Part shown: in pieces, positions 17,169-25,096 of the stretch | How the letters are laid out: each line of letters begins with the position of its first letter | Numbering within the stretch: the stretch's first letter is position 1 | DNA from: OLB6 sp964493635 | GTDB lineage: Bacteria > Bacteroidota > Ignavibacteria > Kapaibacteriales > Kapaibacteriaceae | Length of the DNA stretch: 64,000 bases | Assembly: GCA_964493635.1 (NCBI GenBank) | Contig: CAZBOW010000005.1 | Span: forward strand, 46,243-110,242 | Reading direction: 5' to 3' | Program-made: the position numbers and the translations under genes | Notes under the pieces: generated by a model | Seen by the model: the letters and a program-made list of their open reading frames with translations, nothing else | Told to the model about the DNA's origin: nothing | Database searches by the model: none

Positions 17169-18439
17169 CGCTCGGGCCACCACTGGCGCAACCGTTCCAA
17201 TACCGCTGCCTCAGCCCCCTGCCCATCCGGCTGATAGAACGTCATTGGCGGTACTTCTGGCGGGAAGTACTCTGCCCCGGGTACGAAGTGTCCTGGTGCG
17301 GAGTGTGGGTAGGTATAGTCCTTGCCGTACCCTTCGTTCTTCATCAGCTGGGTTGGTGCGTTACGTAAGTGCAGGGGAATGGTAGTCACACCGGTGCGTT
17401 GAAGTGCCTCCACGGCTGCAGCGATACCCAGGTAGGAGGCATTGGACTTTGGTGCGCTGGCAAGAAACGTAACGCACTGCGCCAGAGGAATCCTACCTTC
17501 TGGCATTCCTATCCGCTCGATCGCTTGAAACGTAGCGGTTGCTAAGGGTAGGGCCCGCGGATCGGCATTCCCGATGTCCTCGCTGGCAAAGATGATCAAC
17601 CGCCGGGCGATGAAGAGGGGATCCTCACCGGCATCGATCATGATCGCCAGGTAGAGCAGGGCCGCATTGGGATCGCTGCCGCGCATGCTCTTGATCAGTG
17701 CCGATGCGGTATCGTAGTGTGAATCACCGGCACGGTCGTATCGGGCAAGTTTGCGTTGAACAGCTCGTTGCAGTACATCGGCAGTGAGGCGTCGCTCTCC
17801 GTCGTGATGTGGCTCGGCGATCGAGGCGGCTGTTTCCAGGGCATTGAGCGCAGTCCGTGCGTCGCCACCACTCAACAACAGGAGCTCTGGCCAATCCTCT
17901 ACCACCACGTTCATCGAAGACAGTTGTTCGTCGGTCTTACACGCCCTTTGGATGATCTGCCGGAGATGGTCATCCGTTAGCGATTGCAACCGGTACACAT
18001 GACACCGACTCAACAACGCCGCATTGACCTCGAAACTGGGATTTTCCGTTGTAGCGCCGATGAGCGTGATGACACCCCGTTCAACAGCATGGAGCAGGGC
18101 GTCCTGCTGTGCCTTCGTGAATCGGTGGATCTCATCGATAAACACCACCGTCCTGCGCGGATCCAACGGCACTGCCGCTGCCCGCTCAATCACGGCTCGC
18201 AGATCCTTGACCCCCGATTCGATGGCGCTGAGGCGCTCCATCTTCACCCCTGCGGAGGTACAGATTGCTTGGGCAATCGTCGTCTTTCCGGTACCTGGGG
18301 GCCCCCAGAGAATCATCGATGGGAGTGTTCCCTGTTCTACAAACCGGCGGAGTGGACCTCCTTCTCCGAGGAGGTGCTCCTGACCAACCACCTCGTCGAT
18401 GGTGGTGGGGCGCATACGATCTGCCAAGGGGGATGTCAT
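17159..18439 (-). CDS. rarA: Replication-associated recombination protein A (RarA/MgsA AAA+ ATPase)
   Basis: 426 aa from the ATG at 18439 (MTSPLADRMRPTTIDEVVGQEHLLG); a GTG three codons upstream is less likely. Clamp-loader-like AAA+ domain with Walker A GPPGTGKTT (46-54), Walker B VVFIDEIHRF, sensor 1 GATTENPSFEVN, and the C-terminal tetramerisation region (RGSDPNAALLYLAIMIDAGEDPLFIARRL split by family-typical spacing). RarA acts at stalled replication forks with SSB and RecQ-type helicases. It abuts the Tat-exported hydrolase gene 26 bp upstream on the same strand. Confidence 0.95.
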   Translation of the reverse strand: MTSPLADRMRPTTIDEVVGQEHLLGEGGPLRRFVEQGTLPSMILWGPPGTGKTTIAQAICTSAGVKMERLSAIESGVKDLRAVIERAAAVPLDPRRTVVFIDEIHRFTKAQQDALLHAVERGVITLIGATTENPSFEVNAALLSRCHVYRLQSLTDDHLRQIIQRACKTDEQLSSMNVVVEDWPELLLLSGGDARTALNALETAASIAEPHHDGERRLTADVLQRAVQRKLARYDRAGDSHYDTASALIKSMRGSDPNAALLYLAIMIDAGEDPLFIARRLIIFASEDIGNADPRALPLATATFQAIERIGMPEGRIPLAQCVTFLASAPKSNASYLGIAAAVEALQRTGVTTIPLHLRNAPTQLMKNEGYGKDYTYPHSAPGHFVPGAEYFPPEVPPMTFYQPDGQGAEAAVLERLRQWWPERYR

Positions 18440-18465
18440 GGATACCATGACACAAGTTACAGTCT

Positions 18466-19347
18466 CTACACCTGAAACGTCCCGCCCTGTCTGGTAGCAA
18501 CCACGGATAGCTCGGGTGAGTGTACCTGAACGGTTCGCAGTCGTTCAAGGGGTTCGGTAAGGGGCTCTTCGAGTTGGTTGAAGGTACTATGGTGAATGGG
18601 CATCACCGATTCAGCCCCCATCATCTCAGCCATCGCCATGGCTTCCTCCGGAGTGCAATGCACATCTCGGCACGAACCGTAGGCGCCAATTGGCATCATC
18701 GCTAGATGCACTGGACCCACCACATCACGAAAGTTCGTTGTGTAGGCGGTGTCGCCAGCAAACACCAGCCCACGACCATCATAGTTCAGGTAGTATCCAT
18801 TGTAGCTGCGGCCGGTCTTACGAAAACCTTGCGATCGACAGGGTTCTCCCGGCATCCGTGCGCCGTTATGCTGAACGCGAAGAGCAGTTAATTCAATGCC
18901 ATGCACCGATGCCCGTTCACCCCAGTCCATTTCGTTGAGGTTCCTCCACGGAAGATCGTTGATAACATCGGCGGTGTTTGTTGCCGCGATGACATCGATC
19001 TGCCCGGGAAACCGATCTGCTAGTGCGGTAAGTGTCCTGCGGTCCATGTGATCCATATGCGCATGCGATAACAACACCAGATCTGGACGGGGCATGCGAT
19101 CGATCGTAATCGCTGGGGGTATGATCCTACGGGGACCGAGCGTCATCCCTAGGACATTCACACCATAGGCATCAAACAGCAGTGGATCTGTCAGCACCCA
19201 TGTGGACCCCAACCGGAGCAGTACGGTAGAATGACCAATCCAACACGCCCATACTGCCGTGGATGTTTCGGCCAGTGTGGGTTGTAGTCCGATCGCCAGA
19301 GATGCTGCTCCCAAACCCAACAGCGACAATGCTGTTCGTCGATTCAT
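18466..19347 (-). CDS. Tat-exported metallo-beta-lactamase fold hydrolase (UlaG/NAPE-PLD-like)
   Basis: 293 aa from the ATG at 19347, which has GGGGGA 6 nt upstream. The N-terminus MNRRTALSLLGLGAASLAIG is a twin-arginine type leader, suggesting folded, metal-loaded export. The metallo-hydrolase core has IGHSTVLLRLG, the metal site HAHMDHMD (95-102), GLVFAGDTAYT, and the late MPIHHSTF. The substrate is unknown: relatives include lipid phosphodiesterases and lactonases. Long in-frame extension further upstream is not coding by appearance. Confidence 0.85.
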   Translation of the reverse strand: MNRRTALSLLGLGAASLAIGLQPTLAETSTAVWACWIGHSTVLLRLGSTWVLTDPLLFDAYGVNVLGMTLGPRRIIPPAITIDRMPRPDLVLLSHAHMDHMDRRTLTALADRFPGQIDVIAATNTADVINDLPWRNLNEMDWGERASVHGIELTALRVQHNGARMPGEPCRSQGFRKTGRSYNGYYLNYDGRGLVFAGDTAYTTNFRDVVGPVHLAMMPIGAYGSCRDVHCTPEEAMAMAEMMGAESVMPIHHSTFNQLEEPLTEPLERLRTVQVHSPELSVVATRQGGTFQV

Positions 19348-19388
19348 ATGGATTCCCCCCGAAATCGAGAGCAAAACTCCGAGGCGCG

Positions 19389-19438
19389 TAACGTTTCTGC
19401 ACGTTATGGTGTGGTGATGTGGGTGGGGTAACCACATC
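19389..19438. promoter_or_regulatory. Two inverted repeats in a divergent promoter region
   Basis: The 141-bp region between the minus-strand hydrolase and the plus-strand membrane-protein operon holds TAACGT-N6-ACGTTA (19389-19406) and GATGTGG-N9-CCACATC (19416-19438). Both are perfect. They are plausible operators or RNA hairpins; nothing identifies the regulator. Confidence 0.35.
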
Positions 19439-19488
19439 GTAAAACGGCGCTGTTTTTTCGTTTTCTTGCACGATCTTGTGAAGTGAGA

Positions 19489-20247
19489 ATGCTCAGGAAA
19501 TCCATAGCTGTCCTTGTGGCATGGGTGTTGGTCGGCTCGCTGACACATGCCCAGCAAACAACCTCCGACGTACCCGACACCCTGGATCAGGCAACGATTG
19601 ATTACCTCAAGGATCAGCCGCTGCCATGGATGTTCGGCCTCAATTTTATGGTGGTGAATCCACAGGATTCTCTTCGGTTGGCGTATCAGAATCTGGATGC
19701 GCCGTCGGTAGGGTATGGGTTGGCCTTCGATGTGGCGTACTACTTGGACCCTGTACCTGTGGCAATTACCGCGCAGTTTGCTGTCAACTTTATGGGTAGC
19801 AGCGCCTACGAGCGAACGGAATACCGCCTCGAGACCCAGAATGTTCAGATCCCGATCACGGTTGGTGTGCGTTTTCAGCCCAACCTCATGAACAGATTCT
19901 TCCCCTATGTGGAAGGGGTAGGGGGCTTTTCACTGTTTTCAACCTCAGCGGAGATTCGTCCACACAATGAATCTTCCGGGACGATCTATACTGGACCACA
20001 GCCCGAAACCAACGCCAGTTGGATTTACGGCATCGGCGCCGGGATGATGATCACCATTGCGGACATTATCACGATTCCTGATGAGGTGGAACGGGTGGCC
20101 GTAGACCTCCGGCTTCGATACATGGGCAGCACCACAGTTGCTGTTCCGGCCTATCAATTGGACGCCGGTTCCTATACAATCGAGCAACGGTCCGTACCGT
20201 CACCACACTTCGTGATGTTCAATCTTGGACTGATTGGTCACTTCTGA
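19489..20247 (+). CDS. Predicted outer-membrane beta-barrel protein
   Basis: 252 aa from the ATG at 19489 (MLRKSIAVLVAWVLVGSLTHAQ signal; a GTG two codons earlier is possible). After an acidic linker come alternating amphipathic strands (PVAITAQFAVNF, YRLETQNVQIPITVGVRFQ, ERVAVDLRLRYMGS) and a final strand ending in aromatic FNLGLIGHF, typical of a small OmpW/OmpA-type barrel. Function unknown. First gene of a four-gene envelope operon. Confidence 0.75.
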   Translation: MLRKSIAVLVAWVLVGSLTHAQQTTSDVPDTLDQATIDYLKDQPLPWMFGLNFMVVNPQDSLRLAYQNLDAPSVGYGLAFDVAYYLDPVPVAITAQFAVNFMGSSAYERTEYRLETQNVQIPITVGVRFQPNLMNRFFPYVEGVGGFSLFSTSAEIRPHNESSGTIYTGPQPETNASWIYGIGAGMMITIADIITIPDEVERVAVDLRLRYMGSTTVAVPAYQLDAGSYTIEQRSVPSPHFVMFNLGLIGHF

Positions 20248-20287
20248 TGCCGTAGAATTGTACCATTGCTTTTATTGTGGACGCACT

Positions 20288-20704
20288 ATGAAACCAGTCG
20301 TTTTGATCCTTGTCTGTATCGCAGTTCTTGCTACCACGGTACCGTCGTGTCGCACGGTACAGGACAACCGCAACGATCTGACCTCTACTCGGGAACGGGA
20401 GATGACCGTCGGTGTGGTTCAGAAAGAGATCCGCAAGGGAATGTCGGGTGCTGAAGTTGCCGAGGCACTTGGGTCGCCCAACATTGTAACGCGGGATGAA
20501 AACGAGCGTGAAACGTGGGTGTACGATAAGATTGCCACCGAGGCCTCCTACTCGGAGTCTCAAAACTCTCTATTCCTGATTCTTGGTGGGTTTTCCAATC
20601 GATCGGGTGCAAGCAGCACCACACAACGAACGCTTACGGTGGTGATCCGTTTCAGCACCGATATGAAGGTTGACTCGTACACCTACCACCAGAGCAAGTT
20701 CTAA
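20288..20704 (+). CDS. SmpA/BamE-like small lipoprotein
   Basis: 138 aa, with start ATG at 20288 chosen because it opens a lipoprotein signal (LATTVPSC, Cys21). The core VVQKEIRKGMSGAEVAEALGSPNIVTRDENERETWVYD follows the SmpA/OmlA (BamE) pattern of a helix, a GMS..EV..LG.P turn and a W.Y strand. BamE assists outer-membrane protein assembly; whether this one does so is inferred. It lies 40 bp after the beta-barrel gene and 14 bp before another lipoprotein. Confidence 0.8.
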   Translation: MKPVVLILVCIAVLATTVPSCRTVQDNRNDLTSTREREMTVGVVQKEIRKGMSGAEVAEALGSPNIVTRDENERETWVYDKIATEASYSESQNSLFLILGGFSNRSGASSTTQRTLTVVIRFSTDMKVDSYTYHQSKF

Positions 20705-20718
20705 GGAAGGGAATCTCT

Positions 20719-21303
20719 GTGTTCAAACGCTTGATAGTTGTGATGGTTGTAGCAGTCGGGGTATCGGCCTGTACCATCATCAACGGACCGCGTCAAACTC
20801 CAGCACCGAAAACCCAGCTACAGGTGCGGGAATTTCAAACGCGAGAATTCGACACCAACGACACAAAACTTGTGATGAAAGCGGTGCTGAACGTTCTCCA
20901 GGACGACGGTTTTGTGGTCAAGAATGCGGTAATCGACCTCGGCCTTCTTACGGCAACGAAGGAGCTTCAGCTATCGGGTGGAACCCGTTCATCAACAACG
21001 GCCAACAATAGCGATGCGTGGGAGGAGATCTTCAATCAGATCTTTCGAACCAAGGGACGGTCGTCTTCGCAAAGGTCGTCGACGACTACTGATAGCAGGT
21101 ACAACAAGTTCAAGGTGATCGAGGTCAGCATCAACGTATCGGAGATTGGCAAACGCTCTCGCGTACGGGCTAATTTTCTGGCAAAAATCCTCGATAACAA
21201 CGGCGTGCAGGCAGAGGTCTATACCATCGATGACATGAAGTTCTACCAAGACTTCTTTGCGAAGGTAGACAAGGGGATCTTCCTCCAGCGGCAGGGGCTA
21301 TAG
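20719..21303 (+). CDS. Lipoprotein of unknown function
   Basis: 194 aa starting at a GTG (20719) preceded by AAGGAAGGG. Lipoprotein signal MFKRLIVVMVVAVGVSAC (Cys18). The body (FDTNDTKLVMKAVLNVLQDDGFVVKNA ... DLGLLTATKE) resembles the small alpha/beta envelope lipoproteins in which a DGF.V...D...G.LTA.K motif recurs, but I cannot name a family. The C-terminal half repeats this alpha/beta arrangement with NVSEIGKRSRVRANF. It sits between a BamE-like and an ankyrin gene in one operon. Confidence 0.7.
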   Translation: MFKRLIVVMVVAVGVSACTIINGPRQTPAPKTQLQVREFQTREFDTNDTKLVMKAVLNVLQDDGFVVKNAVIDLGLLTATKELQLSGGTRSSTTANNSDAWEEIFNQIFRTKGRSSSQRSSTTTDSRYNKFKVIEVSINVSEIGKRSRVRANFLAKILDNNGVQAEVYTIDDMKFYQDFFAKVDKGIFLQRQGL

Positions 21304-21307
21304 CAGT

Positions 21308-22060
21308 ATGATCGTTGTTCGCCTTGCTGTTGTGATGTGTGTGCTGTGTGTAGTGTATGGCGTTGTTCCGGTTGTGCATGCACAAGCCTTTGTTGAAGCC
21401 GTGTCTACGGGTGATGCTCATCGCGTTTCATCCCTGTTAGTTGCCGGCTCCGCAGATGTGAACGAGCAGGACGGCAATGGCATTACGGGATTGATGGTAG
21501 CATCGATCGCTAACGACAGTGCGATGGTAGAGTTGCTCCTGAAGCATGGTGCCGACCCCACGATGGCATCAGCCAATGGGATGACGGCACTGCATGCTGC
21601 TGCCTACAACATCAGTGATGCGGTTGCACCGCTGTTGATCTCTGCCGGTGCCAATCCAAATCAGTTTGACTCTTCCGGTAGAACTCCGTTGATGGTGGCT
21701 GCGAGCTCGGGCGCGACCAACGTTGCCACCGCTTTACTGGATGCCGGGGCCGGAACAGAGTTTCGGGATCGTAAGGGCAATACAGCGCTGATGATTGCGT
21801 GCGGGTCCAAGAACATGAATGTGATGACCGAGTTGTTAGATCGGGGTGCCGATCCGAACACTCGTGATCTCATGGGACGGACGCCGGCCATGCTTGTGTG
21901 TGTGCATGGTGAATACGAAATGCTGCGGCTTCTGCTGAAGATGGGAGCAGACCCCACCCTGATGGACTACGGTACGCGTACGGCATTATCGTACGCCAAG
22001 GAGTACAACCGCCGCACGTGCATACGAGTATTGATGAACGAGCACGGTGTGAAGTATTGA
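21308..22060 (+). CDS. Exported ankyrin-repeat protein
   Basis: 250 aa with a signal peptide (MIVVRLAVVMCVLCVVYGVVPVVHA). Six ankyrin repeats follow, recognisable by NGITGLMVASIANDSAMVELLLKHGADP, NGMTALHAAAYN, SGRTPLMVAASSGATNVATALLDAGA, KGNTALMIACGSKN and MGRTPAMLVCVHGEYEMLRLLLKMGADP in pieces of about 33 residues. Periplasmic ankyrin proteins mediate protein-protein contacts; no partner is evident. It starts 4 bp after the previous gene, so it is the last member of the operon. Confidence 0.88.
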   Translation: MIVVRLAVVMCVLCVVYGVVPVVHAQAFVEAVSTGDAHRVSSLLVAGSADVNEQDGNGITGLMVASIANDSAMVELLLKHGADPTMASANGMTALHAAAYNISDAVAPLLISAGANPNQFDSSGRTPLMVAASSGATNVATALLDAGAGTEFRDRKGNTALMIACGSKNMNVMTELLDRGADPNTRDLMGRTPAMLVCVHGEYEMLRLLLKMGADPTLMDYGTRTALSYAKEYNRRTCIRVLMNEHGVKY

Positions 22061-22062
22061 AG

Positions 22063-22125
22063 GGCGTAGGTGCCCGTACGTAGGTGCCCGTACGTGGGTA
22101 CTAGGTGGGTACTACGTGGGTACTA
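22063..22125. repeat. Degenerate tandem repeats between convergent genes
   Basis: The spacer between the ankyrin gene and the convergent M16 peptidase contains two copies of GTAGGTGCCCGTAC followed by about three copies of an 11-mer GTGGGTACTAC. The array covers the stop codon and last codons of the peptidase gene (VVPT end). It may form hairpins that serve as a shared terminator, but no clear stem with a U-run is visible. Confidence 0.6.
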
Positions 22126-23353
22126 CGTCCACGCGATTCCATACGGCTGTGTTGGAAATGTATGCGTGCATCGCATCCACATCGTGGTACGATCGCGAGG
22201 CATACAGATCTAAGATCGCGTTAACGTGTTCCGGATGATCGAAGTACATCGCTGCATAGGCGATCTCGTTTGCAATCGAACTACTTCGTTGAAGTTCGAA
22301 GGCATGGGCCGTTCGGAGTTGCTGCACGGCCTTCGAGATTGCTTGTGGTGTTAGGTGTGTAGTCCGTATCGCCTCCTGGATCTCCTGCACCAACCGCTCC
22401 GCAGTAACGGTGTGGTCGATACCATAGGCGTACAAAATCAACAGTGAGGCATGTGCACGACGATCAACAAAGGCACCAGCATAGGTTGCCGATCGCGTGG
22501 TATGGACCAAGTGCTGGTAAAGGGAGCTGCTGGCGCCCCCTCCAATGATGCGAGAGACAATCTCGGCATCAACGATCGTATGGTCGGTTTGAGGTGGCAG
22601 AGGGACCGTAATGAAGACGGCCTCTGCCGGAACACGATCCCGAAGGATCTCATGTGTACTGCGTTGGATCCCTACCACCTGTTGTGGATGTGTTGGAATC
22701 GTTGCCGATGGAATGGTTCCGAAATACTGCTCGGCTTTGTTGAACACATCATCGGGGTTGCAACTGCCGGCTACGACGAGCACGGCATTTCCAGGTTGGT
22801 AGTAGCGTTGAAAGAAGGTGGTTGCATCGTCCATCGTCACGGCTGCTACATGGTCTGCACTTCCGTACACGTTCCACGAGTAATGACTCTCTGGTGCAAA
22901 TGATACCCGATCAATGGTTGGCCATACCCTACCGTACGGCTGGTTTTCAACATTCTGGTTGATTTCCTCGATGACGACGGACTGCTGTACCTTGAGCGCT
23001 TGCTCAGTGATAGTGAAGGCCTGTAGGCGATCGGCCTCCAACCACAACCCCACATCCATCTGATGTGCTGGTACGGTAATGTGATAGGCTGTGTGGTCGT
23101 AGGTAGTATAGGCGTTGTTCGTTCCACCGGCTCTGGTGCACAGGGTATCGTAGTGTTTGTCCACACCTGTGGATGTGTTGTCGAACATCAGGTGCTCGAA
23201 GAGATGCGCTAGACCTGTGCGAGAGGGATCTTCGTTGAACGAGCCAACATTGTATTGTACGTGTACGGTCACCAGGGAGGTGTCGTTCACCGGACAGGCA
23301 ATAACGCGCAACCCATTCTGCAGGGTATGGGTGTAGGGAGTAAGGTGTGGCAT
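22112..23353 (-). CDS. M16 family zinc peptidase (pitrilysin/insulinase-like)
   Basis: 413 aa from the ATG at 23353 (MPHLTPYTHTLQNGLRVIACP). The inverted zinc motif HxxEH is present as HLFEH in GLAHLFEHLMFDNTS, with the distal glutamate in VVIEEINQNV and the middle-domain GNAVLVVAGSCNP. It is single-length (one active half plus its inactive partner domain), like bacterial processing-peptidase subunits. No signal peptide is evident, so it is probably cytoplasmic. It diverges from the M42 peptidase gene with 54 bp between starts. Confidence 0.9.
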   Translation of the reverse strand: MPHLTPYTHTLQNGLRVIACPVNDTSLVTVHVQYNVGSFNEDPSRTGLAHLFEHLMFDNTSTGVDKHYDTLCTRAGGTNNAYTTYDHTAYHITVPAHQMDVGLWLEADRLQAFTITEQALKVQQSVVIEEINQNVENQPYGRVWPTIDRVSFAPESHYSWNVYGSADHVAAVTMDDATTFFQRYYQPGNAVLVVAGSCNPDDVFNKAEQYFGTIPSATIPTHPQQVVGIQRSTHEILRDRVPAEAVFITVPLPPQTDHTIVDAEIVSRIIGGGASSSLYQHLVHTTRSATYAGAFVDRRAHASLLILYAYGIDHTVTAERLVQEIQEAIRTTHLTPQAISKAVQQLRTAHAFELQRSSSIANEIAYAAMYFDHPEHVNAILDLYASRSYHDVDAMHAYISNTAVWNRVDVVPT

Positions 23354-23407
23354 GAGTCGAGCAGTAAGTTTGCTAAGAGACGAACATACACACAGACGTT
23401 GCGAATT

Positions 23408-24576
23408 ATGGACACACTGCATCTCCTCCGCGATCTCATTGCCATTGACTCCCCAACGGGGTATACACAGGCGGCATCAAACTTCATCGCTTCCACACTT
23501 GAAGAGCTTGGTTGGAAGGTCAGGAGAACGGTGAAGGGGGCTGTGGTGGCGCAGTTAGGCGAGAATCCGTTGATCGGCCTTGCTGCTCATACCGATACCT
23601 TAGGAGCGATCGTCAGTAAGATTAAGTCGGACGGAACACTGGCGTTTTCGTTGTTAGGGTCGCCGTTGCTGCCCACGTTCGAAGGTAGTTACGTGCGAAT
23701 TCACACCATGAATGGGAGTGTGTATCACGGAACCATCCTGCTGAACAACCCCTCGACCCATGCCAACCGGGTGGCCAGCACCTGCGAGCGGAGTACCGAC
23801 ACGATGCACGTTCGCATTGATGAGGATGTGCGATCAGTGAAGGATGTTCAGGCTCTTGGTATCCGAGTAGGNNNNNNNNNNNNNNNNNNNNNNNNNNNNN
23901 NNNNNNNNNNNNNNNNNNNNNNNNNNNNNNNNNNNNNNNNNNNNNNNNNNNNNNNNNNNNNNNNNNNNNNNTTGATGAGGATGTGCGATCAGTGAAGGAT
24001 GTTCAGGCTCTTGGTATCCGAGTAGGGGACATTATCGCCGTAGATCCCAGGTATCAATCCTTGCCGAATGGCTATATCAAGAGTCACTTTCTTGATAACA
24101 AGGCAGGTTGTTACGTGTTATTTGAAGTTGCGCGGGCACTGCGCGATCAGCCCCCTTCCATCGGAGTCGAGCTATTCTTTAGCACGTACGAAGAAGTAGG
24201 GCATGGGGGTACAACGGGTTTTAGCTCTTCGATTCAGGATCTTTTAGTGATCGACATGGGAGTGGTGGGAGATGCTGTGGACGGACGCGAGACACTCTGC
24301 TCGATTTGTGCTAAGGACTCTGGTGGTCCGTACGATTACGGCATGAGAACCCAACTTGTCTCACTTGCTGAGTCGCAGAATATCCCACACAGTGTGGATG
24401 TCTATCCGTTTTACAGCTCCGATGGTACAGCAGCTTGGCGCGCGGGCAGAGATGTGCGGGTGGGTCTGATTGGTCCCGGAGTGGCAGCTTCCCACGGGAT
24501 GGAGCGGACACACGTGGAAGGAATTCGTGCCACGGTGAATTTATGTTGTGCGTACATCAAACAAGTCCAAGGTTAA
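23408..24576 (+). CDS. M42 family metallo-aminopeptidase (interrupted by a false assembly gap)
   Basis: Starts MDTLHLLRDLIAIDSPTGYT at 23408 and ends at 24576. The sequence contains 100 Ns (23872-23971) flanked by 55 identical bases. Removing the Ns and one 55-bp copy joins the two halves in frame and gives a 337-aa protein of normal family length. Co-catalytic metal site residues are seen in AAHTDTLG, HFLDNKAG, STYEEVGHGG, VIDMG and the late SHGMERTHVEG. M42 enzymes are large tetrahedral aminopeptidases that degrade peptides in the cytoplasm. Taken literally, the gap makes two fragments; I regard the gene as intact. Confidence 0.88.
23872..23971. other. Assembly gap (100 N) flanked by identical 55-bp contig ends
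   Basis: The 55 bases at 23817-23871 are repeated exactly at 23972-24026. This is what results when two contigs that overlap by a k-mer are scaffolded with a fixed 100-N gap instead of being merged. The M42 gene reads through in frame if the duplicate is collapsed. Confidence 0.93.
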
Positions 24577-24615
24577 ATCGTCTGCTGCGCTTTCCACGAT
24601 GTCATCGGGAGACGT

Positions 24616-25089
24616 ATGGCAAAGAACAACGCTATTGGATTAAGTGCGGCGAAGTCGCAGCAGCTCGTTGGTGAACTGAACGAACTCTTAGCTAACTACG
24701 CCGTGTTTTACCAGAACGTGCGTGGATTTCATTGGAACATTCGCGGTGAAAAGTTCTTCGAGCTGCACGTAAAATTCGAAGAGCTGTACACAAACATTCA
24801 ATTGAAGATCGACGAGATTGCAGAGCGTGTCCTGACGTTGGGTGGAACGCCATACCATACGCATGTCATCTACCTTGAAACGAGCTCTGTGAAGCCCGCG
24901 GAAAATATCAAGGATGGTCGCCAGGCCGTCCAGCGGATTCTGAGTGCGTTTACGACGATTCTACTGCAGCAGCGGGAAATCCTCGATCTGTCGAGTAAGG
25001 CAGGGGATGAGGGTACCAATGCATTGATGTCGGACTACATCCGAGAGCAAGAAAAGCTCGTATGGATGTACTCTGCCTACCTTGGGTAG
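24616..25089 (+). CDS. dps: Dps-family ferritin-like DNA protection protein
   Basis: 157 aa. The Dps four-helix signature is NVRGFHWNIRGEKFFELHVKFEELY in pieces, with the inter-subunit ferroxidase ligands H, H, D and E in FHWNIRG, FFELHVKFEELY and IDEIAERVLTLGG. Dps dodecamers oxidise ferrous iron with peroxide and condense DNA. The short N-terminus MAKNNAIGLSAAKSQQL has few lysines, so DNA binding is not assured. It follows the M42 gene by 39 bp and ends 7 bp from the convergent photolyase stop. Confidence 0.93.
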   Translation: MAKNNAIGLSAAKSQQLVGELNELLANYAVFYQNVRGFHWNIRGEKFFELHVKFEELYTNIQLKIDEIAERVLTLGGTPYHTHVIYLETSSVKPAENIKDGRQAVQRILSAFTTILLQQREILDLSSKAGDEGTNALMSDYIREQEKLVWMYSAYLG

Positions 25090-25096
25090 TTTATCC

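Noticed and set aside
18297..18311. GGGGGCCCCC palindrome in rarA
   Set aside because: It encodes the invariant GPPGTGKT region, so codon choice explains it.
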